Source: Bradyrhizobium zhengyangense
GTDB lineage: Bacteria; Pseudomonadota; Alphaproteobacteria; Rhizobiales; Xanthobacteraceae
Length of the DNA: 64,000 bases
NCBI RefSeq assembly: GCF_022012435.1
Contig: NZ_JAKLUA010000004.1
Location: 1 to 64,000, forward strand
Direction of reading: 5' to 3'
The notes beneath the pieces were generated by a model. It was not told the origin of the DNA, did no database searches, and saw only the letters and a list, made by a program, of their open reading frames with translations. This document shows, one piece after another, positions 51,247 through 59,523 of the stretch. Within the stretch, counting starts at the first letter, position 1. Each line of letters opens with the position of its first letter. Made by a program: the position numbers and the translations under genes.

Positions 51247-53292
51247 TCACACCCCAAACGGGTAGGTGTCCGGAAGCCCGACGATCTCGGCGGTATCAAG
51301 CGGAGTTATCGCCCGGGTGTCGTCAAACCAAATGTATTCGTCGAACTGTTGCGGCAGGCTGGCCCGGAAGTAGTGGCTCGCAAGTTCGGTTTCGGGTCTG
51401 TAGATCACGCCAATGGCTCGCTCGAGCCGTTCCTTGCCAAGCCCTCTTGCGCCACAGAGATCGCCGCAACCGCGCAAGCCCAGCATGAAGCGCGGAAGCC
51501 CCACCGCGTGACATAGCCGTTCATAGCTGTTGGACAGCGACGGGCGAACGGTCTTGACCTCCATCGGACCGCCCCAATCGGACGCTGCGGCGACCGTGCC
51601 GCTGTGGGTGCCGAAGCCAACCAGATAGGCCTGGTCGCCAAACGCCGTGCGGCAGTGCTGCCCGATATTGTGCTCGCCGCGAGCCGCCATCTCAGTCGCC
51701 GCGGCATTACCGACGTGCGAGTTGTGCGCCCAGATTACAGCCTTGCTGTCCGGCCCATGGAATGCCAACAGGTTCTTGAGGGTGTCGAACATATGACTGT
51801 CGCGCAGGTTCCATGACGCGCGAGAGCCGTAGTACATGATCCGGTAATAGCGTTCGGCGTTGGCTACCAGGCGCGCATTCTGCTCGGCATCGAGAAAGCG
51901 CTCGCCATCGTGCTCGGCATAGGCCCGGCGCTTTGCCAGCAGATCAGCGAGTGCGCGTGCTACGTCGGATTCGCAGGTCGGATAGGATCCGGTCAGCGCT
52001 GCATGGCCGTACGTGGCGGGATCGCGCTGCCACGGAGTCAGGCAACCATACCGCTCGCGGGCGACGCGCGCCGAGGTGGGATCGACTTCATCGAGGTAGT
52101 CGAGAACCGACCGAATTGAATCGTAGAGGCTGTAGAGATCGAGACCGCGAAACGCGACGCGCTCACTCTTCTCCACCGTGCCATTATGCTTGCGCAACCA
52201 GATGACGAAATCGCGCACCTCGGTGTTCCGCCACATCCATGTCGGAAACCGCGCGAACGCTGTCCACTCCGAGGGCGGATACTCGAAATGCCGCACGTAG
52301 TGATCGACCCTGGCGGCATCCGGCCAATCCGCCTCGATCGCCACGAGGCGAAAACCCTTCTTGACGATCAGATCGCGGGTGATGCGCTCGCGCATCCGGT
52401 AGAACTCCGAGGTACCATGGGTTGCCTCGCCGAGCAGCACGATGCGCGCCGACCCGATACGTTCCAGTAGTGGGCTGAGATCGGCCGCTTCGATGGATGG
52501 AAACGATTCTGCGGCGTCGGCGAGATTACGGACAAGCGTTTCCTCTTCCGGAGCGACCGGCCGAAGCGCTCGTCGTACGGGAACGCTAGTCTCGCCTTTT
52601 GCGGTCGCCCACCCCTCTTCTCCGATCAATGGAACGAAGCGGACATCGGCAATGTCTTCGCTTCGATACTCATCCTTCGAAACGCGGACGATGCATACCA
52701 ATTCCTGAGCCTGCTGATCGGTGCCAACTGGCATTACCAGCCTGCCACCGACCTTCAACTGCTCCTTGAGCGCTTTTGGAACCTGCGGACCGCCGGCGGC
52801 CACCACGATGGCGTCGTAGGGCGCATGTTCGGGCCAGCCTTTGGTGCCGTCTCCATGCAGGACGTGGACGTTATCGTAACCGAATTCGGCAAGTGCGACC
52901 GCCGCCTTTTCGGCGAGGGCACCGAGGCGTTCGACCGTGTAGACATGGGCCGCAATCTCCGACAGCACCGCAGCGGCGTAACCTGAGCCGGCGCCGATCT
53001 CGAGCACCTTCTCGCCGCCCTTGAGCACGAGCGCTTCCGCCATGAAAGCGACGATGTAGGGCTGAGAAATGGTCTGCCCCCCGGCGATCGGAAGCGGCGA
53101 ATCCTCATAGGCAAATTCACGAAGCTGCTCTGGCAAGAACAGCTCGCGCGGCACCTTTCCCATTGCCTCGAGAACCAGCTCGTCACGCACACCGCGCGCA
53201 GCGATATTGTGCCTGACCATCTCTGCCCGGAGCGCGGGAAACGACTTGAGCTTATCAGAGCGATCCGGATTTGGCGCTAACGATCCCATCAC
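51247..53292 (-). CDS. Fusion of protein-isoaspartate methyltransferase and erythromycin-esterase-family domain
   Basis: A 681-residue two-domain protein. Residues about 15-215 are a protein-L-isoaspartate O-methyltransferase: GGQTISQPYIVAFMAEAL, the AdoMet motif VLEIGAGSGYAAAVL and DGTKGWPEHAPYDAIVVAAG. It would repair age-damaged Asp/Asn. Residues about 240-675 belong to the erythromycin esterase family: VLLGEATHGTSEFYRMR, VAIEADWPDAARVDHYV and VIWAHNSHVGNA, which hold the His and Glu residues used in EreA-type enzymes. Most members are not resistance enzymes. Combining the two domains in one chain is known in some rhizobia, where it appears stress-related. Either domain alone would be of normal length, so the fusion looks complete. 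Confidence 0.9.
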   Translation of the reverse strand: MMGSLAPNPDRSDKLKSFPALRAEMVRHNIAARGVRDELVLEAMGKVPRELFLPEQLREFAYEDSPLPIAGGQTISQPYIVAFMAEALVLKGGEKVLEIGAGSGYAAAVLSEIAAHVYTVERLGALAEKAAVALAEFGYDNVHVLHGDGTKGWPEHAPYDAIVVAAGGPQVPKALKEQLKVGGRLVMPVGTDQQAQELVCIVRVSKDEYRSEDIADVRFVPLIGEEGWATAKGETSVPVRRALRPVAPEEETLVRNLADAAESFPSIEAADLSPLLERIGSARIVLLGEATHGTSEFYRMRERITRDLIVKKGFRLVAIEADWPDAARVDHYVRHFEYPPSEWTAFARFPTWMWRNTEVRDFVIWLRKHNGTVEKSERVAFRGLDLYSLYDSIRSVLDYLDEVDPTSARVARERYGCLTPWQRDPATYGHAALTGSYPTCESDVARALADLLAKRRAYAEHDGERFLDAEQNARLVANAERYYRIMYYGSRASWNLRDSHMFDTLKNLLAFHGPDSKAVIWAHNSHVGNAAATEMAARGEHNIGQHCRTAFGDQAYLVGFGTHSGTVAAASDWGGPMEVKTVRPSLSNSYERLCHAVGLPRFMLGLRGCGDLCGARGLGKERLERAIGVIYRPETELASHYFRASLPQQFDEYIWFDDTRAITPLDTAEIVGLPDTYPFGV

Positions 53293-53625
53293 GATGGCTC
53301 CTGCATCTCGCTTGCGTTGAGTGCGCCTGCAAACGTCTCGCTATTTTGCAATAGTGCCGTCGACCGTCGCCCATATGTCCCGCTAACCGGTCGAACGAAT
53401 GAAAACGAGCCAAACGCACGACTGCCACTGAACTCGGACTGGCGCCGCTCAACAAGGCGGCGGCAACGATCACAGTTGGAGTTGCAGCGCGCCTGCTAAT
53501 CTCCAATGTTCAGTTTGGGACCATTGCTCATCCATCAATTTGATCGACATCAAACCGAGCAATGATGGACCCGTGAGAATTGTATGAATGAACGCCCCGG
53601 CACCCCCCAAGGTCAGGATGACGAC
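53293..53625. other. Divergent promoter region
   Basis: It separates the fusion gene from the alcohol dehydrogenase gene. It contains the FixK-type box at 53540-53553 and no supported gene. An in-frame ATG at 53584 precedes the preferred dehydrogenase start. Confidence 0.5.
53540..53553 (+). promoter_or_regulatory. FixK-type box upstream of the alcohol dehydrogenase gene
   Basis: TTGATCGACATCAA fits TTGA-N6-TCAA and FNR-type TTGAT-N4-ATCAA. A class II promoter would start near 53588, upstream of the ATG at 53626 but past an ATG at 53584, which supports the later start. Confidence 0.7.
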
Positions 53626-54609
53626 ATGTATGCAATGGTCCTATCCAAGCGCGGCGGGCCGCTAACGCTCCAACAACGACCGGACCCCACACCTGGTCCG
53701 GGCGAAGTCCGCGTCAAGGTCGGCGCCTGTGGTGTTTGCCGTACTGATCTGCACGTCGTCGACGGTGACCTTCCCGATCTTCGCTATCCAATTATCCCGG
53801 GCCACGAGGTCGTCGGCCGCGTCGACGCAATGGGAGAAGGCGTTACGGATCTGGTGCCGGGAATGCGTGTCGGCGTTCCCTGGCTTGGATACACCTGCGG
53901 TGATTGCTTCTACTGCCGCGCAGATAAGGAAAACCTCTGCGATCACCCAAGATTCACCGGCTACACGCGCGATGGCGGCTTTGCAAGCCACTTGGTCGCC
54001 GATGCCCGATATTGCTTTCCGCTCGACGAACACGGCGATGATGCTGCCATCGCGCCGCTGCTTTGCGCTGGCCTGATCGGCTGGCGGTCTCTGGTGATGG
54101 CCGGCGAGGGGAAAACATTGGGCATTTATGGCTTCGGAGCGGCTGGCCATATCGTGGCGCAGGTTGCGCGAGCCCAGGGGCGGTCGATTTACGCCTTCAC
54201 CCGCAGCGGCGATCGAGACGCGCAGCAGCTCGCGCTTTCGCTTGGCGCGGCTTGGGCGGGCGCGTCCGAGGAAAGACCGCCGATCGAGCTGGATGCCGCC
54301 ATTATATACGCACCGGTCGGCAAATTGGTGCCGCTTGCGCTGCGTGCGGTGAGAAAGGGTGGTCGCGTCATTTGCGCCGGCATTCACATGTCCGACATTC
54401 CCGCCTTTCCCTACAGTATCCTTTGGGGCGAGCGGCAGGTCATATCGGTAACAAATCTCACGCGACAAGATGGCATCGATTTCCTCGCCGCGGCGGCGAA
54501 CGCCGAGATTCACACACATACGACAGTGTTCCCGCTCACCAAAGCCAACGAAGCGCTCGCCTGCCTAAGAGACGGCAAGCTTATTGGTGCCGCCGTGTTG
54601 CGCCCATAA
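53626..54609 (+). CDS. Zinc-dependent alcohol dehydrogenase
   Basis: A 327-residue medium-chain NAD(P)-dependent dehydrogenase of the AdhA/AdhP-like branch. Catalytic zinc ligands are Cys38 (ACGVCRTDLH), His60-Glu61 (PGHE) and a Cys near 151 (LLCAGLIGWR). The structural zinc is held by Cys91, 94, 97 and 105 in CGDCFYCRADKENLC. The Rossmann fold has YGFGAAGHIVAQVA. I prefer ATG 53626, with AGGA seven bases upstream, over the ATG at 53584. The FixK-type box suggests expression at low oxygen, where it would reoxidise or generate NADH through an alcohol/aldehyde pair. Confidence 0.9.
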   Translation: MYAMVLSKRGGPLTLQQRPDPTPGPGEVRVKVGACGVCRTDLHVVDGDLPDLRYPIIPGHEVVGRVDAMGEGVTDLVPGMRVGVPWLGYTCGDCFYCRADKENLCDHPRFTGYTRDGGFASHLVADARYCFPLDEHGDDAAIAPLLCAGLIGWRSLVMAGEGKTLGIYGFGAAGHIVAQVARAQGRSIYAFTRSGDRDAQQLALSLGAAWAGASEERPPIELDAAIIYAPVGKLVPLALRAVRKGGRVICAGIHMSDIPAFPYSILWGERQVISVTNLTRQDGIDFLAAAANAEIHTHTTVFPLTKANEALACLRDGKLIGAAVLRP

Positions 54610-55458
54610 TCGTAGCCGTAGGTTTCGGGCCACATCGCAGGCCGCCCAATCAGCTTGACCGGAATGCGCGGCCAGAAACTCCTTAATACGTCAGAGAGAA
54701 CGGTCGTTCGCTGTATTCAAAGGTGGTCCTGACGACCTGGAGCGGGCAGCGAATGGAATCCCCGACGCGAACAGTTCGATTCCGGTTCTGCAGCAGACCG
54801 AATCCTGCGGCGATGGGGAGAACAGATCATCCGTTTTGTTCGCCCCGATATCCTATTCGGCGACGGGTACGCGATTGGCCTGTACCACCGGATCTACGCG
54901 CCGTATCGCAGGGGTGAAGGTACGGAAACGAAAGGAAAGTCGCACGGCAATCTGGCCCCAAACCTCCTCGACGTGAAAACGTCGCCCGAGACCCATTTTG
55001 TTCTCGGCAGCTCTTCCCGTTACTTATTGAAGAAGAATGCTTTTGAAATGGTGGGCGCACCAGGGCTCGAACCTGGGACCCGCTGATTAAGAGATAGCCA
55101 CGGGTTGAAAACAATTAATGACTTGACCGTCGCACCCATGGACCTATCCGACCGACGATGGGCTTTATCGCACGATCAAAGTGCCGCACCGCCATAGCTG
55201 ATGGAGCGAGACGTCGGAGCATTCGTCCGCGTTCAGTGTGCCGGCCCACTTCGCGATCCAAGCCCCCTTTGCGGCAGTCCGGCAATCAATACCACTACGG
55301 AGGATTGCCCAAACCGGCGTAATGGTAGCTCGACGGGAACGAGGCTTCTCGCGCCAAAGTCCGGTCGGAACGCACCCGCATCGCTGGTGCGAGCCGGCCC
55401 ACGCGTTTGACAGCCCGCGCACGGATGCTATTGACGACTACAGATAGGCAGAGCGAAC
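54610..55458. other. 850-bp region without a supported gene
   Basis: No open frame here has a recognisable product or ribosome site. The one identifiable feature is the lysine tRNA fragment at 55049-55093. Just before the next gene, TTGACA (55408-55413) with TATTGA 16 bp later is a possible promoter for the ArsR-family gene. Confidence 0.45.
55049..55093 (-). other. 3' fragment of tRNA-Lys(CTT), possible attachment-site remnant
   Basis: On the minus strand the sequence runs from the anticodon loop (CTCTTAA, anticodon CTT) through an intact T-arm (CCAGG-TTCGAGC-CCTGG) to acceptor strand TGCGCCC, discriminator A and CCA. The upstream D-arm and 5' anticodon strand are missing: GCTAT precedes the loop where GCTGA is needed. 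A GGGTGCG at the far side could pair with the acceptor, but the total would be 86 nt with no D-arm. It is therefore a remnant, not a working tRNA. Confidence 0.75.
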
Positions 55459-55776
55459 ATGAGCAAGGCCGACACGCGCGCGCTGGAACGGCAGGCCAAG
55501 GAGGTGGCCGCCCTGATGCGCATGCTCGCGAGCGAGCATCGGCTGCTGATCGTCTGCAAGCTGGTCGAGTATGGCGAGGCCAGCGCCGGCACTCTCGCCG
55601 AGGAGGTCGGCCTATCCGCCTCGGCGCTATCGCAGCACATGGCCAAGCTGAAGGCGGAAGGCGTGGTCGCCGCCCGGCGCGATGGCCAGGTCATTTGGTA
55701 CCGCATCGCCGACCGGCGGGTCGAAGAGCTGTTCTCAACCCTGCACCGTCTGTTCTGCACCCCGCGCAAGCGCTGA
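55459..55776 (+). CDS. bigR: ArsR-family sulfide/persulfide-responsive repressor, BigR/SqrR-like
   Basis: A 105-residue winged-helix repressor. The two cysteines that form the tetrasulfide switch in BigR and SqrR are matched by Cys33 (LLIVCKLVEYGE) and Cys100 (LHRLFCTPRKR), with the right spacing. The recognition helix is SASALSQHMAKLKAEGVV. No metal-binding cluster is present. It is convergent with two YeeE/YedE-type genes, two bases apart, in the gene neighbourhood where BigR-type regulators are usually found. It is expected to repress sulfide-responsive genes until reactive sulfur species link its cysteines. Confidence 0.88.
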   Translation: MSKADTRALERQAKEVAALMRMLASEHRLLIVCKLVEYGEASAGTLAEEVGLSASALSQHMAKLKAEGVVAARRDGQVIWYRIADRRVEELFSTLHRLFCTPRKR

Positions 55777-55778
55777 AG

Positions 55779-56336
55779 CTAGCCGCGCTTCTGCTTCGCT
55801 TCGGCGGATTCAACCCACCAGAAGAACAATCCGGCGCCGACCGCAAGCGCTGCGAACCACGCGACATCCGGAATGTTCGTGACGTCCGGAAGGCGAACCT
55901 TGCCCAACGCCCACACGTTGAGGACATGGGCCTTCAGCCAGTCGAAGCTCAGCGCGTAGAGGATGGCGCCGGCGACCATGCCGAGAGCGCCAACCAAGGC
56001 ATGGACGCTGCCGGTGGCGATGGCGCCGAGCGCCGTTCCCGGACAATAGCCGTAGACGACCATACCGACACCGAACAACGCGGCGCCGAGCGCGACCGCG
56101 AGCATGTTGGCATCCTTGACGTAGTATTTGGTGTTGCCGGTATCGACGAGCAGCAGCACGCCGAGCCCGCCGACCACGATCGCGGTGCCCATCACCTTGA
56201 GCACGGTGAAGTCGCGCAGGCGGAACTGGTTCTCGATCACGTTGCAGTTCGTCACCTTGCCGCGCTGGAGCAGAAAGCCGAACGCCGTGCCCATCAGCAG
56301 CGGACCCAGAATTGTCATCATCGCAGCCATCTCCAT
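55779..56336 (-). CDS. YeeE/YedE-family half-size transporter, second subunit
   Basis: A 185-residue inner-membrane protein with four or five spans of the sulfur-transport (YeeE/YedE) family. Conserved elements are FGFLLQRGKVTNCNVIENQF and VVYGYCPGTALGAIATG, each with a Cys thought in this family to carry thiosulfate or sulfur. It follows the other half-size gene by six bp and the two probably form one transporter, as PmpA/PmpB do. It would move thiosulfate or a related sulfur compound. BigR-type control is inferred from the neighbouring gene and the operator. Confidence 0.85.
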   Translation of the reverse strand: MEMAAMMTILGPLLMGTAFGFLLQRGKVTNCNVIENQFRLRDFTVLKVMGTAIVVGGLGVLLLVDTGNTKYYVKDANMLAVALGAALFGVGMVVYGYCPGTALGAIATGSVHALVGALGMVAGAILYALSFDWLKAHVLNVWALGKVRLPDVTNIPDVAWFAALAVGAGLFFWWVESAEAKQKRG

Positions 56337-56342
56337 TTCTCC

Positions 56343-56894
56343 CTAGCGCTTGCGGAACATGAGTGCGGAAATGCCGAGTCCAGTGGCGAACATCACCGCA
56401 AGGAACAGCCAGCTCGACACCGCGAGTTGCAATCCACCGGAGATCCCGTGTCCACTGGTACAGCCGCCAGCAAGCCGTGCGCCATACATGATGACGATGC
56501 CGCCGAGGAATGCGCCGACGAAGCGCTTGGCGATCGACGGCCCGAACCGCTCCTTCCAGACCTCCGGCACCAGCTCGAGCCGCCATGTCCCCGACATAAC
56601 AGCCGCGATGAACGCGCCCGCGGGAATGCCGACGAGGAACCAGACGCCGTAGTCCCACTTCAGCGGCATGCTCTTCCAGTAGGAATTCTGCGCCACAGCC
56701 TCCGGCCCGATCACCGGGAGGGCGAACAGCGAGGCAACGCGGGAATAGGCGGTGGTGACGCCGAGCGGGTCGCCGAACACCGCAAAGGCAATCCAGCTCA
56801 ACAACCCGATTCCCGCGCCGACGAGATAGGGCGACCAGTCGATCCGTGCGGTGCGCGGCGCTTCGCGAACGTAGCTTTCCGTGATGGTGGTCAT
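56343..56894 (-). CDS. YeeE/YedE-family half-size transporter, first subunit
   Basis: A 183-residue inner-membrane protein. After a 20-residue cytoplasmic tail come about four spans. The family signature is AGGCTSGHGISGGLQLAVSS near residue 145, with the conserved Cys, matching half-size thiosulfate transporters (PmpA-like). It is the first gene of a two-gene operon. Its promoter region has an AT-rich palindrome likely bound by the BigR/SqrR-type repressor. Confidence 0.85.
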   Translation of the reverse strand: MTTITESYVREAPRTARIDWSPYLVGAGIGLLSWIAFAVFGDPLGVTTAYSRVASLFALPVIGPEAVAQNSYWKSMPLKWDYGVWFLVGIPAGAFIAAVMSGTWRLELVPEVWKERFGPSIAKRFVGAFLGGIVIMYGARLAGGCTSGHGISGGLQLAVSSWLFLAVMFATGLGISALMFRKR

Positions 56895-56942
56895 GTGCGT
56901 TTCCCTGGATAAGCGGCGCGACCGGCCCGCATCGGGGAAATC

Positions 56943-56975
56943 ATATTCAAAAAATATAATTTAGTAAATTCTAAA
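56943..56975 (-). promoter_or_regulatory. AT-rich operator/promoter of the YeeE/YedE pair
   Basis: The stretch is strikingly AT-rich against a GC-rich background. It contains TTTAG-N6-CTAAA (56960-56975) and a run ATATTC...ATATAAT. It lies 65 bp upstream of the first transporter gene and directly after the soxT-like stop. BigR-type repressors are known to bind AT-rich palindromes of this sort. Confidence 0.55.
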
Positions 56976-56978
56976 ATA

Positions 56979-58064
56979 CTAGGCGCCTGGCGAACCCATC
57001 GCTTGCTGCGGTTGCGGCATGTCGGCGCGGTCGACGAAGAGATCTGTGAGCCCTGCCCCCAGCCACATGCCACCGAGCACGAGCCAAGCGGTGAGCGCGA
57101 ACACTGAGGCCCCGGTCACACCGGCGCCGACCGCGCAGCCGCCGGCGAGCATCGCGCCGAACCCCATCAGCACCGCTCCGAGCAGATAGCGGCGCATGCC
57201 GAGCCCGTCCGAAAACCCCTCGAGCTTCAGTTCACTCGCGCTGGCCGCGGCGATGAACGAGCCGAGAAAGACACCGGGAATGATGCCGAGATCGAAGCCG
57301 AGCCGCAATTGCGAGCTATTCAGCACCAGCATCAGCAATTCGGCCGATGGCCCGCTGAAGGTGAGGCTCTTCAACGTCACCGGCGCGAAGGAGGCCTGTG
57401 AGAGCTGATAAGTGAAGAACCAGCCGGCGACCACCGCCACGCCCGTGGCCAGCGCGGCGAGGATCAGCCGGCGCTGCAGATGACTGCGAAACGCAAAGGC
57501 GAGCCCCGCGAGCAGCCATAGTCCGCCGAAAGCGAGCTTCTCGGGCGTGCCGCCGCCGAACACCGCCATGATGTCACGCGAGGGCCCGCCATCGACCAGC
57601 CACAGATTGGTCACCCACTCGCGGGCCGGCAACAGCAGGCCGCGATAGGAAGCCTGCGCGGTGACCGCGAACACCAGGCCCGACAGCAGGGCCCGGAGAT
57701 TGCCGTTGGCCGAGAGCACGAGCAGCCGACTGGCGCAGCCGCGGGCGAGGATCATGCCGCAGCCGAACATCACCCCGCCCAGAAGCGCGCCGGAGATGCT
57801 GCCCTGCTGCGCGAGCTGGCGCGCCTCAGACACGTCAAGCAAGCGGAGCGCGACCAGCGCCTGGGTACCGACCAGCGCGGCGCCGAAGGTCAAGAGCCAC
57901 ACTGCAAGGCGCGGCCCACCCTCGCCGCGAGAGAATTCGACTGCCGCCGCGCGCAGGCAGAAGCGGCTGCGCTGGGCGAAGAACCCGAACAGGCCACCGA
58001 CCAGGAGGCCACCCAGCCATGACAGCCGCTCTTCCCCCATGAAATCGATGAGTGTGGTCAGCAC
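56979..58064 (-). CDS. soxT: YeeE/YedE-family sulfur transporter, SoxT-like
   Basis: A 361-residue full-length member with about nine or ten spans. Two repeats of the conserved Cys motif are visible: GGVMFGCGMILARGCASRLL in the first half and GAMLAGGCAVGAGVTGASVF in the second. FAQRSRFCLRAAAVEF lies in the first loop. In other bacteria SoxT-type proteins belong to sox loci and import thiosulfate. Here it stands between the BigR-linked pair and the DsrE-soxDCBA genes on the same strand, so it could belong to either unit. Confidence 0.85.
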   Translation of the reverse strand: MLTTLIDFMGEERLSWLGGLLVGGLFGFFAQRSRFCLRAAAVEFSRGEGGPRLAVWLLTFGAALVGTQALVALRLLDVSEARQLAQQGSISGALLGGVMFGCGMILARGCASRLLVLSANGNLRALLSGLVFAVTAQASYRGLLLPAREWVTNLWLVDGGPSRDIMAVFGGGTPEKLAFGGLWLLAGLAFAFRSHLQRRLILAALATGVAVVAGWFFTYQLSQASFAPVTLKSLTFSGPSAELLMLVLNSSQLRLGFDLGIIPGVFLGSFIAAASASELKLEGFSDGLGMRRYLLGAVLMGFGAMLAGGCAVGAGVTGASVFALTAWLVLGGMWLGAGLTDLFVDRADMPQPQQAMGSPGA

Positions 58065-58149
58065 GGCCGTCTCGGTATTCCCTTTAACACTTGCCAGTTT
58101 ACCGCACGCCTTGGCCCCGCCATATGAGCCAAATCAAGGCTCGCGCATC

Positions 58150-58594
58150 ACTCATGGCCGCAGATAGGCGTATCCTTGCTGCTGCAGTTCGGCGAGCCGC
58201 ACCACGCCACCCTTCTCGGCCACCACGAAGCCAGGCGTGAGGTCGTCGAGCTTGACGCCCTGCGCCTTCATGGTGTTGGCGCAGGCATCGAAGCCGACGC
58301 CTGCGTCAATGAGCTTCTTCATCATCGCAACGGTGTGGTCATCGGCGGCGAAGCGTGGAAGGCACGCAGCGCCGGCCCGTGCACAACCAGCCTGATGTCG
58401 GCCTTGCCAGGCCCGCCGACGCCGTCAACGTGGTTCTGGAGATTGCCGAGAACGAAGACGACACGATCGGAATCGGCGAGGTGATAGACGACGCGCTGCC
58501 GCACCGGTGCCTCCGTCGCAGCAGCCGCCTCGCGCACGGCGAGAACACCAAATAGTCCGGCTAGGCTTACGCGAAGCATGGATCGACGCCGCAT
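58150..58594 (-). pseudogene. DsrE-family secreted protein, frameshifted
   Basis: The N-terminal frame gives a signal peptide (RRRSMLRVSLAGLFGVLAVREAAA) and VVYHLADSDRVVFVLGNLQNHVDGVGG...IRLVVHGPALRAFHA, a DsrE/DsrF-like fold. At about 58350-58356 the reading frame shifts: one missing base separates AFHA from FAADDHTVAMMKKLIDAGVGFDACANTM, which continues to LAELQQQGYAYLRP and a stop at 58150. Joined, the product would be about 148 residues, with the conserved Cys of FDACANTM. It is either a recent pseudogene or a base-call error. Members occur beside sox genes and are thought to handle sulfane sulfur. Confidence 0.75.
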
Positions 58595-58602
58595 GGTCCC
58601 TC

Positions 58603-59508
58603 CTATCGTGTCTGCTTGATGAATTCCGCGATGCGATCGGCCACGTCTTCAGCGAACAGGTCGCGAAAGAAATGATCGGCGCCTTCAATCCTGTCGAGTT
58701 GCACCCTGCCGCCGCTCGAATCGGCAAGCGGTGCGAAGGACACAGCCACATCGGGCACGACCGTATCCTTGGTTGCCGCGAGCACCAGCACCGGCAACTT
58801 CGTCCGCGCCACCAGCGCCGCCGTGTCCTCCCCGGCATCAGGGCTGTAGAAGGATTTAAAGGCCCGCGCCGTCACCACGGCGTTGCGGCAATAGATGAAG
58901 CCCGGCGCGTCCATCCATTCTCCACCGCGCCCCGCCGCGACGGCCTTGATTGCCTTCTCGAGCAGCGGTTCGAGCGGCTTGCCATAGGTCTGGGCGTAGG
59001 CGGCGCGCAAATCGACCTCGACTTTCGCGGTCGCCGGCGCCAGCAGCACCGCACCCGCAGCGGCCGAGCTTTCGCTCGCCGCCAGATAACGCGCCACCTG
59101 GTTGCCCCCGCGCGAATGACCAAACGTGAACACGAACCGGGACATGCTCTTGGCTTTTGCAACCCAGGCGCCGATTTCGCTAACCGCATCATCGGTGACA
59201 TAGTCGTGTCGCACGGCGCAGTCGTACATGCCTTTACGATGGTCGAGCCCGAGCGACAGCGTATGGGCGAGCGACGCGATGCCGCGCTGCTCGAGCGCCC
59301 TGGCGACGCCCTGAATGACCTCCATATCTTTGTGCGCGAGCGTACCGTGGGTCATCACAACGAGCGGTGTGTCTTGCCCCATCAGAGTAGGCGCACGCAG
59401 AGTCGCCAAGGTCGTGCGGCCGTTAACCGACAGTTCGAGTTCCTGCTCGGTCGCGCCAACAGGCTGCGCAAAAAGGAGCAAGACGGCCAGTCCCATCAAC
59501 CATCGCAT
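58603..59508 (-). CDS. Exported alpha/beta hydrolase in the sox cluster
   Basis: A 301-residue protein with signal peptide MRWLMGLAVLLLFAQPVGA. Motifs are PLVVMTHGTLAHKDME, the nucleophile elbow FGHSRGGNQV, an acid in AATKDTVVPD and the catalytic His in IEGADHFFRD. It has two Cys (DCAV and YCRN) that may form a disulfide. It lies between two DsrE-type genes on the sox strand, with short gaps (8 and 15 bp), so it is probably co-transcribed with soxABCD. A role in sulfur oxidation is suggested only by position; ester or thioester hydrolysis is likely from the fold. Confidence 0.82.
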   Translation of the reverse strand: MRWLMGLAVLLLFAQPVGATEQELELSVNGRTTLATLRAPTLMGQDTPLVVMTHGTLAHKDMEVIQGVARALEQRGIASLAHTLSLGLDHRKGMYDCAVRHDYVTDDAVSEIGAWVAKAKSMSRFVFTFGHSRGGNQVARYLAASESSAAAGAVLLAPATAKVEVDLRAAYAQTYGKPLEPLLEKAIKAVAAGRGGEWMDAPGFIYCRNAVVTARAFKSFYSPDAGEDTAALVARTKLPVLVLAATKDTVVPDVAVSFAPLADSSGGRVQLDRIEGADHFFRDLFAEDVADRIAEFIKQTR

Positions 59509-59523
59509 CGGCCGCTCTCTCCC

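Noticed and set aside
51247..52560. Acquired macrolide-resistance esterase
   Set aside because: The erythromycin esterase family is broad; here it is fused to a repair methyltransferase without any mobile element, so a resistance role is not supported.
55049..55135. Complete tRNA-Lys gene of about 86 nt
   Set aside because: The acceptor ends could pair with wobble, but there is no D-arm, the 5' anticodon strand does not pair, and length fits no lysine tRNA.
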